From: Bremia lactucae
Lineage: Eukaryota > Oomycota > Peronosporomycetes > Peronosporales > Peronosporaceae
DNA: 64,000 nucleotides
Direction: 5' to 3'
Assembly (NCBI RefSeq): GCF_004359215.1
Contig: NC_090627.1
Location: 1,306,659-1,370,658 of the forward strand
Part shown: positions 21,030 to 32,155 of the stretch, piece by piece
How the letters are laid out: the number at the start of each line of letters is the position of its first letter
Position numbering within the stretch: the stretch's first letter is position 1
The notes under the pieces: generated by a model
Databases searched by the model: none
Told to the model about the DNA's origin: nothing
What the model saw: only the letters and a program-made list of their open reading frames with translations
Made by a program: the position numbers and the translations under genes

Positions 21030-22125
21030 ATGAACTCGCTGCCCACAGCTTCTCCAATACATGGTAGCACCACCTCGCTACAGAATTTGCTAGCCAAGAA
21101 GCAATACGACTCATCATCTGCTGGCTCTATTATTGACGCCTTTATGGTACGACTGCAGCAGCTCCAATGCCGCGACAGTCATTCGGGTGTTACTGGCTTC
21201 AAGCGTGAGTACAAGGAGCTCTGTCATAGCATTGACAAAGCACCTGGCTACGATGCAGCCTTAACACCACAGACCACGGCTAGAAAGGCAAAGAACCGGT
21301 ACCAAGACGTAGTACCATTTGAAAAGACACGCGTGAAGCTACAATTAGTGTCGCGAGAGACGCGAGACGACTATATTAACGCTAGTTACATTGATGGCGG
21401 CTACATTGCGTGCTGTGCACCAGTGCCCGCTGCCATTGGGGATTTCTGGCACATGGTATGGCAATGCCACGTCCACGTGGTGCTCATGCTTACGAACTTT
21501 GTCGAGCACGAGAGGCTCAAAGCAGTTAGGTATTGGAACCCACGAGGTTACGCTGTAACTTATGGCAACCTTCAAGTTCAACTATTGGACAAAAAAACAC
21601 AGATCGAGGGGTTGGGGTTTATTGTCCGAAGATTTCAGCTGTCGCACAAAATTGGACTCAAGACTGAAAGTCGGACTCTTTTACACCTTCAGCTCACAAA
21701 GTGGCCTGATCATGGCGTCTTGCGAGACTTTCGAGTCATTGCTTCGATGCTCGATACTGTTAATTGCTATCGTGATGATGCATCGAGGCGCTTGAAAGTC
21801 GAGGCAAAAGTTGTAGTGCATTGTAGTGCAGGCATTGGACGCTCCGGCACGTTTATTGCCATTGATATTTTATTGAAACAATTGCATCGAGTGCTGATTG
21901 GTAGAAAGTGCGAGACGGAGGGTACCCAAGAGATCGTACCCTTGGACGTATCAAAGGTGGTCTATCGCTTGCGATCGCAACGACCTGGGATGGTACAGAC
22001 TCCGGTGCGTTTTGTCTTCAGTTGCTGAAAGAATGATGGTGGTAACTCATGTGTATGTGCAGGAACAATATCAAATGATTTATCACTTTTTAGCTGCCGT
22101 AATTAGCGGTAATAAGCCGTGGTGA
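21030..22125 (+). CDS. Classical protein tyrosine phosphatase
   Basis: It removes phosphate from tyrosine in proteins through a cysteinyl-phosphate intermediate. Exons 21030-22004 and 22063-22125 are joined by a 58 bp intron (GTGCGT...GTGCAG), giving 345 residues. Key parts are the substrate loop KNRYQDV with Tyr91, DDYINASYIDG, the WPD loop KWPDHGV with Asp227, the P-loop VHCSAGIGRSGTF with Cys265 and Arg271, and the Q-loop QTP-EQYQMIY, which spans the splice and confirms it. The usual TQGP block is CCAP here (residues 128-131), an odd change. No transmembrane or regulatory domain is seen. The start at 21030 is the only in-frame ATG; extra 5' exons cannot be excluded. Confidence 0.92.
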
Positions 22126-22469
22126 TTTATTCTTTTTGGATAGAAGGACACATTAACGCATGAGATAAAGTAATGCATGCACATAGAGTTGATTTTTTCA
22201 ACCTATTTAGAATTCCTAAGTCTGTCTGAATTTTGGCCTTTAAATGCCGCGATTTTGCCAGCATCACTAAATCGCTTGAAATTATGGAAGTGCACAGTGT
22301 ACCTTATGCGTCAACCATGAGGTACGTCGCCGTTCCTCACTTCTAAGAACCTGCTGAAGAAAATTCGGCATGCTCTGACAGGCCACGGTGCCCTCCACTA
22401 ATTCCACCACTCATCATCTGTGCCTTCTCTGACTTGGTGTTGCCCCGTTCTAGTCCCGAAGGCTCCACT
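22126..22469. other. Intergenic, nothing recognised
   Basis: AT-rich 3' flank of the phosphatase gene. No open frame or repeat that I can name. Confidence 0.5.
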
Positions 22470-22595
22470 GAGAGCTACAATATTACCGTATATGGTAATA
22501 TAAGCAATGCAAAGAAGAAAAAGACAATAATCTTTATTTTCCTTGATTTTTCCTCTTAAAGATCAAAATGTTTATGTGACGAACACCCCGTTACA
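22470..22595. repeat. LTR end remnant (E type)
   Basis: It ends GAACACCCCGTTACA, the end signature of the E-type LTRs, after the ATATTACC...GGTAATAT stretch typical of their right third. The left limit is approximate. Confidence 0.55.
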
Positions 22596-22959
22596 TTTTC
22601 TTTGTATCTTACAATACATTTCGGCTATACCCATAAATTTAATAGACGTTTGATGTCGTACTTATTTTAGATACAAAAATGGGTAAATGACTCATAATGT
22701 GGATTGTACCACATAAACTATTTTAACAAATGTTGCTGTTACAACATTTGTAGATTCTGTTGCGAGACAATTTTAGCCTTAAAATTCTACTTGTCATGGA
22801 CTGGCTTGCCATTGACGCGACAATGTGAATTGCGGATACAGCCAGACGGGATATGCATTTGCCTGTTGTGCATGGCATTTACGCTCGAGTAAACACTCTA
22901 ATCGCGAATTGTTTCCTATCCCTCGGCTCTTTTGAAGGAGGATATCACCCGTCTGAGGG

Positions 22960-23110
22960 CATCAATGGGACCTTTCTGTTCATTAATTGAATGAGTCAAT
23001 CAATCAACCCCGCCAATCGCTGATAGATGCGCATAGACGAAATGGGCAGTGTGCAATGAGTTACTATTCATAGTTTCATAATACTATATTAAGTCAGGAC
23101 TATGAGCAGT
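22960..23110. repeat. Inverted fragment of an E-type LTR
   Basis: The sequence with TTCATTAATTGA, TCAATCAATCAACCCCGCC and AATCGCTG reads, on the minus strand, like the middle of the E-type LTR (compare 56820-56910: AGCGATTAGCCGG and TCAATCAATCAATGAAC). Confidence 0.45.
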
Positions 23111-23159
23111 TGAAACTAAAGAAATACATTAATTCTGTTCTAATCTTTTCCTATTCTAA

Positions 23160-23818
23160 GCATTTTTAGTACTGACCTATAGTTGCTAAGCCACGCGTTG
23201 CAACTTTAATTTTTTCTCGGCACGTTGTTGAGAGCCTTGCTGGTGAAGTAATGTAACCTTTTCTTGGGCCGCGTCGGATTCATTTTAAATGAACTCGGCG
23301 ATAATCGCATAATGATCGTCATTTTGTAGGGCAAAGATCATTGCACTCACGGCTGGGTCACCTACGGTCTAATAATATGTTCAATCGCTATCCATTCGAG
23401 ATCACTCAAGTGATTGAGCTCTCACGCGATAAGTGGAAGCTTCCATGAGGGGTGTACCTTTCTTATCGACATGTTCATGTTGGATAGGACGGACGTGGTC
23501 GTTGGACATACCAGGTGTAACGGGAGCAGCCTTCGCCTATTTTGCTTCGTTTTCCGCAAACCAACATTGATAAACGTGTGAGGGCGTCGGACGAACCACA
23601 AAGTGCTTCTCGGTGTAACGGAGCTTCTTTTAGGTTCTACAAGCTAACCTATACTAATGACAGTGTAATAAAGTTGCCTCCAAAACCTCACGTACGCGAC
23701 GTGCAGAGTATGGTTCTTTGAGCTCTTAAGCGATCGCTTAGCAACAAGCAAAAACACACAAGTGCTACTGTCTTTTCAATATAGTTAAGTCCTACGTACT
23801 AATTCCTTTGATTGTTTT
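23160..23818 (-). mobile_element. Truncated Gypsy element E3 (gag start and part of 5' LTR)
   Basis: On the minus strand a partial E-type LTR (23818-23614, starting TGTAACGGAGC on the plus side) is followed by a gag start with AMIFALQNDDHYAIIAEF and LHQQGSQQRAEKKLKLQ. The LTR is cut at 23819 by the end of the family A element, showing that the latter inserted here later. Confidence 0.6.
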
Positions 23819-24299
23819 TGTAGCGGAGTTACCTCGCCCCTAAAGTCAGAGGAAGACTTTCAGACTCAGAGAGTCACTTAGTTCTATCAAGCTAATGGGT
23901 TTAACAACTCAGGGAGTCGTACAAGCTATCAAAGCTTAAGGAATCCTAGTTCAAGGGATTCAGGGTTCGTAGAACCAAGTGGCAACTAGTGCCCAAGAGG
24001 ATATACCTTAGAAAGGCTTCTATCTCTTACAGATCAATGCGCAAGCCTTAGGAAGGCACTGAACGCTTTAAGATCAAAAGGGGAACTGAACTTAATTATT
24101 TAAATCTAAAAACCTTACCCTAGCTAATTAAAAAAATAGATTTTGGCCTCCAGATTTATATCTGGCGGCGACCACATTTATTACCCACAATTAATTGGAT
24201 TTAAGTAACTAACTATTTTAAAATTAGATAAAAGGGTATTTTACCCATAAAGTAAATGTACCACAACAACAGTTCTCAAACCGATGTGTGCCCCATCAC
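23819..24299 (-). repeat. 3' LTR of family A copy 1
   Basis: About 481 bp, from TGTAGCGGAGTTACCTCG to TGTGCCCCATCA on the plus strand. The same LTR is at 56287-56767 (same orientation), 30581-30864 (deleted) and inverted at 47409-47870. Confidence 0.85.
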
Positions 24300-24317
24300 C
24301 CTCCCCCATCAGACTGT
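24300..24317 (-). other. Polypurine tract of family A copy 1
   Basis: On the minus strand GATGGGGGAGGGTGA lies directly before the LTR start. The end GGGAGGGTGA is the same as in the family E tract near 4810. Confidence 0.55.
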
Positions 24318-24408
24318 TGACACCGAGTGACAACATTCGCTTCATTTCCTCTTTGAGGTTGGAACTAAACAGCTAATCGATTGGTTGTGTTTTCCGTTAC
24401 TTTGTCTA

Positions 24409-25604
24409 ATGACAATCAAGCGTGAGTCACAGACTCTGAGCACCTTCCTCGACGATGAGGAAATGGTGGACTTTGAAAGTCACTCTCAATCAGAGGAGGA
24501 GGAAAAAGAGCGGCGTTCGCTCACGCCTTCTCCTCCGGACGAACGTCGGCGAGCCCCGAATCCGTTCCCAGAACGTGGTGCCGCTGATGTCTTAACTGCA
24601 TTGAGCAGGACACGGTACCCTGAGTCCAACATTATTACGTGTCCGCTCGATGAAGAGCAAGAGCAAATAATCCTCATAGAGGAAAGAGCTCGTCGTCGAG
24701 CTACCGAAATAGCGAAAGCTAAGGCTCATAGTGAATATAGATTCACTCCGCTTAGTGCGGACGAGCATCTCAAAGAGATAGCGGGTCATAGCTTGGCCAT
24801 CTGGATCTCTGGTGACCCGGCGAGGACGCCGGAGAAGATTGCTGCTCAGACGCTCTTCATGAGCAATACCTTACGCCGAAGGTAATGACGCGAAGCCAGT
24901 ATCTGACGCGTTTACGTGATCAAGCCCGTGGGGCTTCAATGACCTCCATGAGGGAAATTCCGATCATTTTGTTTCCAAACGAAAGAAGAACTGAAAACGA
25001 AGTCTCATTCAGAGAGTCTCCGGATAGAGGTGATGTTCGTGTGGAACTGAAGCTTCGTTTCGACTTTGCTGAGCTTAAGGCCAAAGGCCAGTTACGTTCG
25101 GCATTTATGCCACAAAACGAAGAAAGGCCTAGCCAATTTTTCAGTGCTTCGGTTAATTGTACAACCAAGGATCGAAGCCGCACTGAGGCTTTAGATCCAC
25201 CTAATCCCACGAGTAGTGGTGAGAAGCGTCGTTTGACGCGAGTTGACCCTGAGCTTGGCGCTTAAAAACGTCAACGGCCTACGGGCAATCTTGCCGAAGA
25301 TGTACCTCGAACTCCCAAGAGTTTTCAGAAGAGGGGTACCCTAGCCACTTCACCAGATACTGGTATTGACCCTCACGACGACGTCGCTTTAAAAGTTTCT
25401 CCACATGAAACTGAAGGTTCCCCTGCGCATCAAGCAGCGCGGGAGGGGGCCGAAATTTCGGCGGAAGCATTCGATGCTCTACGGCACGAGGTGCAACTTC
25501 TTCGTGAGGTCCTTGCTCGGGTTGAGAGCTTTTTTGAGGCGGTTCGGGACCGTCTTTCGACGCTGGAGCGTCAGCAGCCTAGGGCCAGCTGGACATCCTG
25601 GTGA
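24409..25604 (+). CDS. Antisense ORF chain between pol and 3' LTR, family A copy 1
   Basis: On the strand opposite to pol, an ATG at 24409 opens 158 codons to a stop at 24885 that overlaps the ATG of the next frame (TAATG). This second frame runs 24885-25265 (126 codons). After one TAA the same frame stays open to 25604. The first product is charged and has a Ser/Glu-rich block (SHSQSEEEEKERRS) and a helical part (EEQEQIILIEERARRRATEI). The last part is a likely coiled coil (EAFDALRHEVQLLREVLARV) but lies opposite the chromodomain, so it may be a shadow. From 24409 to 25265 no sense coding is visible. I do not recognise the product. It may be an accessory ORF of the element or a captured sequence. 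Whether it is expressed cannot be told. Confidence 0.4.
25279..25470 (-). pseudogene. Chromodomain of family A copy 1
   Basis: The minus frame reads RPPPALLDAQGNLQFHVEKL then YQYLVKWLGYPSSENSWEFE, a chromodomain with its aromatic residues and the LVKWLGY strand. Chromodomains at the integrase C-terminus guide chromoviruses to heterochromatin. The copy at 51445-51636 has the same protein sequence. Confidence 0.85.
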
Positions 25605-26640
25605 GGATGCAGCAATCTGCGGCACGACCGCCTGTCTCGGCGCAAGCGCCTTCAGTTCCACGTGGGAAGGGTCCCGATATGGCTTAAGCAAGCCAACGTA
25701 AGACACTGGGTGTGGACGCAGCTTGCTGGGAAGGTTTAGCGTATAAGCTAGGCCCTTCTTGCGACGACCGTAAATGGTCCAATAAAGCGCGGGAGCAATT
25801 TGGTCTTGAAAACCGCGGAAACCAAGTTGGTAGGTAGGTTTTTAGCGTTTAGTAAAACTCGGCCTCCGACCATATAAGAATTAATACAGCTTCTGTTTTT
25901 GCATCCGCTTGTTCTTTTTGTTTGTCTTGGCTATCAGCCATCGTATCCCTTACATGTCTTAAGACGCTAAACCGCGTCGCGAGAAACTCGCTTACTTGTT
26001 TTCGAACGGTAACAGGTTTGATATCAGCAAGCCTATCGGCCAATTCTCCCCCACCGAGCCCTGAACCACGCATTGGTATCGTAAACGGAACGCGCGGGTG
26101 GGTAAGACCGTTTATATAAAACGGAGTATAGCCTGTAGAGGCATGGATAGCGTTATTTAACGCAAATTCCACTACTGGAGCATTGAGCTCCAGCGCTTTG
26201 GTGTCTGAGCACACACGCTGCGTAAAACGTCTTCAATGACGCGATTGACACGTTCGGTTTGACCATCGGTCTGCGGATGGTCCGCGGATGACATGTCCAA
26301 TCTGGTGCCAAGAACTCAAAAAATTGATTTTCAGAATTTAACCGTGAAATGGGGGTCACGATCACAAACAATTGCCACTGGCAAACCGAGTTTTCGAAAC
26401 ACGCGATCGATGAACAGCCTTGCTGTACCTTCATCATCAACGGTATCCGGCACAGCCGCTAAGTGTGCCATTTTGCTCAATCGGTTAATAAAGACAACTA
26501 TGCCGGAGTTACTGGTCGAATCTTTATGTAGACCGAAATCAAATCCATACTAATGGACTCTCAACACCCAATGGGTACGGGCAGACTTGCCAGTGGCGCA
26601 GCACCATGCGCCGAGGGTTTAGCCCGTTGGCAAGTTTCGC
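25471..26640 (-). pseudogene. Integrase of family A copy 1
   Basis: Reading leftward on the minus strand, the catalytic core lies at about 26640-26215, broken by stops and shifts. The conserved NNAIHASTGYTPFYINGLTH block is at 26214-25849, then LPSKLRPHP-like and VGLLKPYRDPSHVELKALAP. From 26278 leftward it is almost identical to copy 3; to the right the two copies are clearly diverged. Confidence 0.85.
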
Positions 26641-26866
26641 ATGTGCGAACGTACATTATAAAAGTTTAAACCACCAATAAATCTGGCTTACAGAGCCGTA
26701 GTTCTTTTCTCTACCGAGATGACCACCAAGGACAGTATCGTGTGGCTCATGGAGGATTCAGTACTTTAAATTCTCATCATGAGGAACAACGACGCGCGGA
26801 GGATCCACAGCGTCCGTGACGCAAACGTAAAGACAATTTTGAGCCTGATTCAGTGTTATTTAGAGC

Positions 26867-28500
26867 TCATAGCAAAGCTATACACTGGTCATCCAGGGTG
26901 TAAGCTGAACGGAATAATTCAGTAATAGACGACATAATAGCCGTTAAATGAGGGAGCTTATAAAGCGGCCTGCGTGATAGCGCATTAGCCAAAGCATTCT
27001 GCTTTTCAGGCTTATACTTCACCTCGAAGTTGTATTCGGCTAAAAGGAGAGCCATCGGGCATTCTCTGTGAGAGATAGGACGACTAAGTCGTGTGTACTG
27101 ACGCGTGATCTGTAATATAACAAGAGGCTTAGAGGCTTGAAGATGAACTCTGAATTTGATAAGAGCATACTTTATTGCAAGTAACTCTTTGTCATGAACT
27201 GGGTACTTCTTTTTCGCAGCTTTGAGCTGTCTAGACTTGAACGCAATGACACGTTCATGCCGTCACTATTTGTTTGTAACAGAGCACTTCCAATAACAAA
27301 ATTCGATGCGTCACAGACAACACTGACAGGCCAATTTTGATTTGGCAGTCCCAGAATCGGGGCATGGATAAGTCTATCCTTTACTGCTTGAAAGGCATTA
27401 TGCTCTGGGTAAGTCCATCACCAATCTGTATCCTTTTTAAGGAGATTTGATAATGGCCTAGCCATATCAGAGTATTTTTCGCTAAATTTGTGTAAATAAT
27501 TGGCGAGACCCAACCAATTCAGCAAATTCATTTGATTTTTAGGAACATGCCAATCTTCTATGGCTTTTACCTTAGCGGGATCCGCTCTGAGGCCTCGCTT
27601 TTCAATAAAGCACCCTAAAAGAATTTCTTCTGCGCTAAAAATGCATTTAGATGCATTGGCATATAGTTCATTTGTGCGCATACACTCAAGCACAGCTCGC
27701 AAATGATCAAATTGGTTTTTCATATCCGACCGAACCTGATCCGCACGACTATGGACAAAAATGTCATCAAAATAAGTCGGTGCATAACCTCGATGAGGGC
27801 GGAACAGTTGCATCACAAGACGATTAAATATTGCCGGGGCATTAGAAAGCCCTTGTGGCATAACCAACCACTCCCATAGCATACTGCCTGTGCTGCTAAC
27901 CGCTGTAAGCGGGATAACGCTAGTTCGCATGACCATCGACTCCGTCAAGTGCACTGTACATTGTACATCCCACCACATTGTTCTGAACATCCGTTCTAGG
28001 AATAACGTTTTGTGCTGGTATAGAGGCAGCATTCAGCTTATTATAAGCATGTACAATGCGTTATTTACCCTTTTGCTTTTTGACACAAAATTTTGGTGTC
28101 GAATGGGGAAATTTGCTCTCGGGGTACCATTCCCGCCTCGTACTTAGCACGAAAGAAATCGTTAATGACGTCACACTGTTCCCTTGATAAAGGCCGCTGT
28201 CGTGTGACACAGTATTGACCAAGTCAATTTCATGACGGACACCTCTATCCGCAGGTAAAACAGATGGTGGATTGGTATATACCACATCTTGGAATACCTT
28301 GATCCACACATAAAGTGGATCCGTAGGATCTTTAAGGATCAATGACTCACTCCGCGCACTTAATGCAGCTTTTGTATCATCCAGGACGGGCCAGGACAGC
28401 TTCGTCCAGAAGTGACGATGAGTTTTACTCAATCATAGGTCGAATGACTACCATCTAAGATAGGTCGTTAGCCCTTAAGGCTCGGCCGCACTCATCAATA
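26867..28500 (-). pseudogene. RT and RNase H of family A copy 1
   Basis: The RT frame at 28032-27418 has SGSMLWEWLV, NAPAIFNRLV, the intact YFDDIFVHS box and LYANASKCIFSAEEI. The entry part is at 28432-28061 (HEIDLVNTVS). RNase H is decayed over 27400-26867 and ends AEYNFEVKYKPEKQNALANAL. Several stops break the chain. Confidence 0.88.
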
Positions 28501-29665
28501 GACATTTCGTCTACTGCAGAAGAGCATGTTACGAAGGGATTGCCGCAAGGCTAACTTCTGCCTCGATGCTACCGGTTACACCATTACAAGCGTATTCAAT
28601 TCCTTACTCAAATCACTTTGCGAGGGTATAGACCCTTCGCGTCTCGCCAGCCTTGGAGTAGAGACAATACGCCTCTTAGAGGCTGGGACATTCACGTCTT
28701 CAAATTTTCAGCCTGTATGGGATCTATACCAGAGCTGGTGTCTACTTCGACATCCGACAAGGAATTAGGTAACTCAGCTTCCTTGTCCAGCGACCGTTTA
28801 CGTGTCATTTCACGTGCATTAAAAGGGTTTGACCCGAAATGCCATGGCGAACCGCCAATTATGTCACTACTGACACTCAGCATGATGCCACCTCGGCCGA
28901 CCACGGTGGACTTAGACTTGCCACTCCACGTATCTCAGGGATATAACACCCTTGATGACTCGGTCTTAGGCCAACAATGCTTTTAGCATTTAGTGAATCG
29001 TTTTTAAAACAATTGCTACTCGACGGAATACGTGCCATTCCAACTCCTTTTTCTGAGTTAAGCCCAAAATAAATGTTTTCAACATTGGATTTAGTAACTC
29101 AGATATTACAATGTCTAACACACTGATAAATTTAGTCAGTCATATGCGCCAATAGCGCTTTTGTCTCCTAGCAAAGGTGGGCTCATGACTTCTCAGAAAT
29201 TTGCTTGGAACATTGCGCGTGGTGCCTAAGGTCTTAGACCTCCAATCGATCCGTGACTCATGGCGTTTAATCCAGGCCATACCAAGGATGGGATCATATC
29301 TCGAATTCGATTAAGGACGAGGCAGCGTTCCATACTGTCAAAGTCCAGAAACTTCTTGCCTAAATTCAAGAAACTTTAGGAGCAGTGACACGAGTCCCAG
29401 TCGCTAAGCGAGCAGTGATTGTATCACTTTCATGCGCTTTAAGTCCCCAACGCATTAGTTTCCCTCAAGCGAAAGACGTCAAGCATAAGTGCAAGACGCT
29501 CCTGAGTCAATTATAATTGACCACGGCTTATCAAAACCCTTTACAGTCGCTAAAGCGACTAGCAGCCAGGCTTGTACTCTCACCGATCTAATTGGGGCTA
29601 GATTCTATTTATTCTCACCTCCTAGAGTTTTAACAGAGCCTAGGTCTTCCCCAGTAGAGCGGTTT
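28501..29665 (-). pseudogene. Protease and linker region of family A copy 1
   Basis: Minus-strand codons near 29560-29490 read DKPWSIIIDSGAS, the aspartic protease active site. The rest is a Ser/Pro-rich linker with stops (VVGRGGIMLSVSSD and similar near 28900) also found in the other two copies. Confidence 0.7.
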
Positions 29666-30524
29666 TCACCTACATGGTATCGACGTTTTCCGCACCGTAC
29701 CAGATTTCTGGTATAGGTCGGAATTGGTGCTATTTTGAGCTTTACGAGTATTTTGTAGGGGACAGGCCGGACGTAAATGTTTCGTGCTTCCGCACATACA
29801 ACATCTACAAATGATTTCATGCTGTTCCACTGCTTGAAGTGCCTTTTCTCCCTCCTCAACGAGGCGTAGATCCATGAATTCCGGTCTATTAGACGGTACC
29901 AATGTGCTCGAAGAGCTTGTTCGGTAAATAGGCGGGCTAACGCGAGCAGACTTAAAGACGAACTCAGCGCGTAGCGCTATGGCAATTGCGTCTTCGAAAG
30001 TAGCTGGATGGGGTCGTAATAATTCCGAACGGTCAACGCCTTCATTGAGAAACCCCAAAAAAATTTACGATAGTTGCTTCTTGCATCGGGCCTTGAAGCA
30101 TAGATGCAATGAGTGTTCTCAACTCCTGGGCATGGTCCTCTAGGGCTCGTTTACCCTGTCGAGTCGCTATGAGCCGTGATCGTATGCGTAAAGCCTAATC
30201 AGGCGGTGCAAACATGCTGGTCATTTGCTGAATTACCGAATCCCATGAGAAAAAAAAGCGTCGTCTATGGACGCTGCACGAGAGTGCCCACTCCATGGCT
30301 CTATCTTCGAGGTACAGAGATATACCGAGTTGGCATAGATGCCGCAAGGGTGATCCTGAACCTGGCCGATCGGGGAGGATTCGTACGCATGAAGGTTTCA
30401 ACCCTTGCATGCAAAACCTCTGGTCCCTGAATATACTGAACTTTACATATTCAAGCCCAAATAAAGTTTTGAGCTTGTCATACGCTATGCCCTGCGCTTC
30501 TATAAGTTTTGAGACCTCTTCCAT
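29666..30524 (-). pseudogene. Gag of family A copy 1
   Basis: The minus frame starts MEEVSKLIEAQGIAYDKLKT at 30524, the same start as in copies 2 and 3. The nucleocapsid part at 30058-29666 has a CCHC zinc knuckle, CMCGSTKHLRPAC. Shifts at about 30440 and 30060 break the frame. Confidence 0.8.
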
Positions 30525-30580
30525 TTCAGTGAAGGCTTAGTCTTATAAAGACTCAGAGATTGACTACTAGTGCTACCAGA

Positions 30581-30864
30581 TGTAGCGGAGCTTCTTCGCT
30601 GCTAAAGATAGAGGAAGACTTTTAGACTTCAAGATCAAAAGGAAAACTCAGCATTTTTAATTTTAATTTAAATTCAAAACCTTACCGTAGCTAATTCAAA
30701 ATAGATTTCGGCCGCCAGATATATATCTGGCGGCGACTACATTTGTTACCCATAATAAATGGAATTTAAGTAATTAATTATTTTAAAATAGAATAAAAGG
30801 GTATTTACCCATAAAGTAAATGTACCACAACAACGGTTCTCCAACCGATGTGTGCCCCATTACA
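30581..30864 (-). repeat. 5' LTR of family A copy 1, internally deleted
   Basis: It runs from TGTAGCGGAGCTTCTTCG to GTGTGCCCCATTACA. Compared with 56287-56767 about 190 bp are missing between the AGAGGAAGACTTT part and the AAGATCAAAAGG part. Confidence 0.8.
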
Positions 30865-31676
30865 ATAAAGGTACCACAAAACGGTTCTCCAACCAATGTG
30901 TGCCTCATTACAGAGGCAGTCAAAAACACGTCGATTTGGGCGAGCGCGCGTGAACAGGCACAACCGCGTCTCCGATTGCGCATAAAATGCAACGTCAACA
31001 TTTGATGATATTCCATATGTCTAACGTTAACTCCATTTTGTTCGGTATTGAGGTTTCGACCTCCAAGCGGTACGGAACCGTACATTCGACCAGCACCATT
31101 TGTTGGACACACTGCTGAGCTTTATAGGAACGTTATTTAAGTTGTATATGGCATAAGCGGCCACTATAGTAATTTGATAAGGCCTTTCGGTGCGCGTGCT
31201 GCTCTTCGAGTAACGCCAAATAGGCAGCCTCCGCATGTGTGATTAGCTGTACTCGAAAAGGCGGGACCAAGCCAGACCCATTCTTAGACCCGGCTTTGAT
31301 ATTGTCGATTACCAGATCAGGAGCAAGCCTGGTATGAGCGAGCGTTAAAATTTTACGCATACGCCAACTGCTGACGCTAACCTAAATGTAGTGATAGCGT
31401 AAACGACTTTCAGTAGACAGCGAAGGCCTAAATGATACCTGCATCTTCCTACGATGTTCCGCTGTAAATATATGCTGCAGCGAGTGTACGCTCGAAATTA
31501 TGCTCGACCTCTAAAATTAAAATTGCGTGGGCTAAAATTTAAGCTTCATTGTAAGGGTGGTCGATTTGGCTATTTTCGCCTCGCGAACCAGACTCAAGAT
31601 TTTTATTGATCTTCCTATCTGATGAATTTTAATTAAACGATAAATGCTCAGGACTCAATTCAGGCATCAGTAAACT
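30865..31676 (-). repeat. Dispersed repeat D, left inverted arm
   Basis: This 0.8 kb is present in inverted orientation at 46112-46664 plus 47197-47408, where it also lies directly outside the family A 5' LTR. The minus frame at 31360-31133 (LAHTRLAPDLVIDNIKAGSK ... HAEAAYLALLEEQHAHRKAL) suggests it was once coding, perhaps gag of another element. I do not recognise it. Confidence 0.6.
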
Positions 31677-31875
31677 GCAAGCGGGCACGTCGTAATGCGG
31701 CCACGCTCTACTTATACACACACCATAGCACAGCGAGGAGGCGGTTTAACCAGCTTCTTTTGCGTGCAGTGAGGTAGTTGCGGTGGGCGCGTTAGCGACT
31801 TCACCTAACGCACTAAGTACTTTGATTAAGTGTCTTCACGGGAGCGGTAATCCGGCTCGTGCTAAATAGTTCCGC
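31677..31875 (-). repeat. Partial inverted LTR, family B
   Basis: GCGGGCACGTCGTAATGCGG and CGGGAGCGGTAATCCGGCTC match, inverted, the right half of the LTR at 46665-47196. The left half is absent. Confidence 0.6.
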
Positions 31876-32004
31876 TTACCATTTTTGGTAGGTGTGTGGA
31901 CTTCTTAGATGGACTTTTGGGTAATCAAACCAAAGGAAGTTGGAGGCAATAACAGGTCTGGGATGCCCTTAGATGTTCTGGGCCGCACGCATGCTACGAC
32001 GGGG

Positions 32005-32155
32005 TGTATCGTTACATAAAATTAACACTTATAAATAGTTTATTAATATATTATCTAAAAGGTAGAGAATATTTGGAGAATATTACTTACATAGTAATGT
32101 TCAGAAATCTTATCCATAAATAGGTATAGGCCATTATATCTATTTATCCACCACG
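32005..32155 (+). repeat. Fragment of the LTR found at 4819-5230
   Basis: Shared stretches include TTTATTAATATAT, AATATTTGGAGAATA and a TCTATTTATCC/TCTATCTACTTTCTCC end. It interrupts a minus-strand Gypsy integrase that begins at once at 32156. Confidence 0.55.

Larger units (their letters stand above)
23819..30864 (-). mobile_element. Ty3/Gypsy chromovirus, family A copy 1
   Basis: A 7.05 kb element on the minus strand. From its 5' LTR (30864-30581) it has gag with a zinc knuckle, protease, RT, RNase H, integrase and a chromodomain, then about 1 kb of DNA open on the opposite strand, a polypurine tract and the 3' LTR (24299-23819). Many stops and shifts break pol. The 5' LTR is about 200 bp shorter than the 3' LTR, through an internal deletion. 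Confidence 0.9.

Noticed and set aside
20870..21067. ATG with a hydrophobic signal-like start before the phosphatase
   Set aside because: Out of frame with the phosphatase; the only intron that would fix it is about 26 bp, too short.
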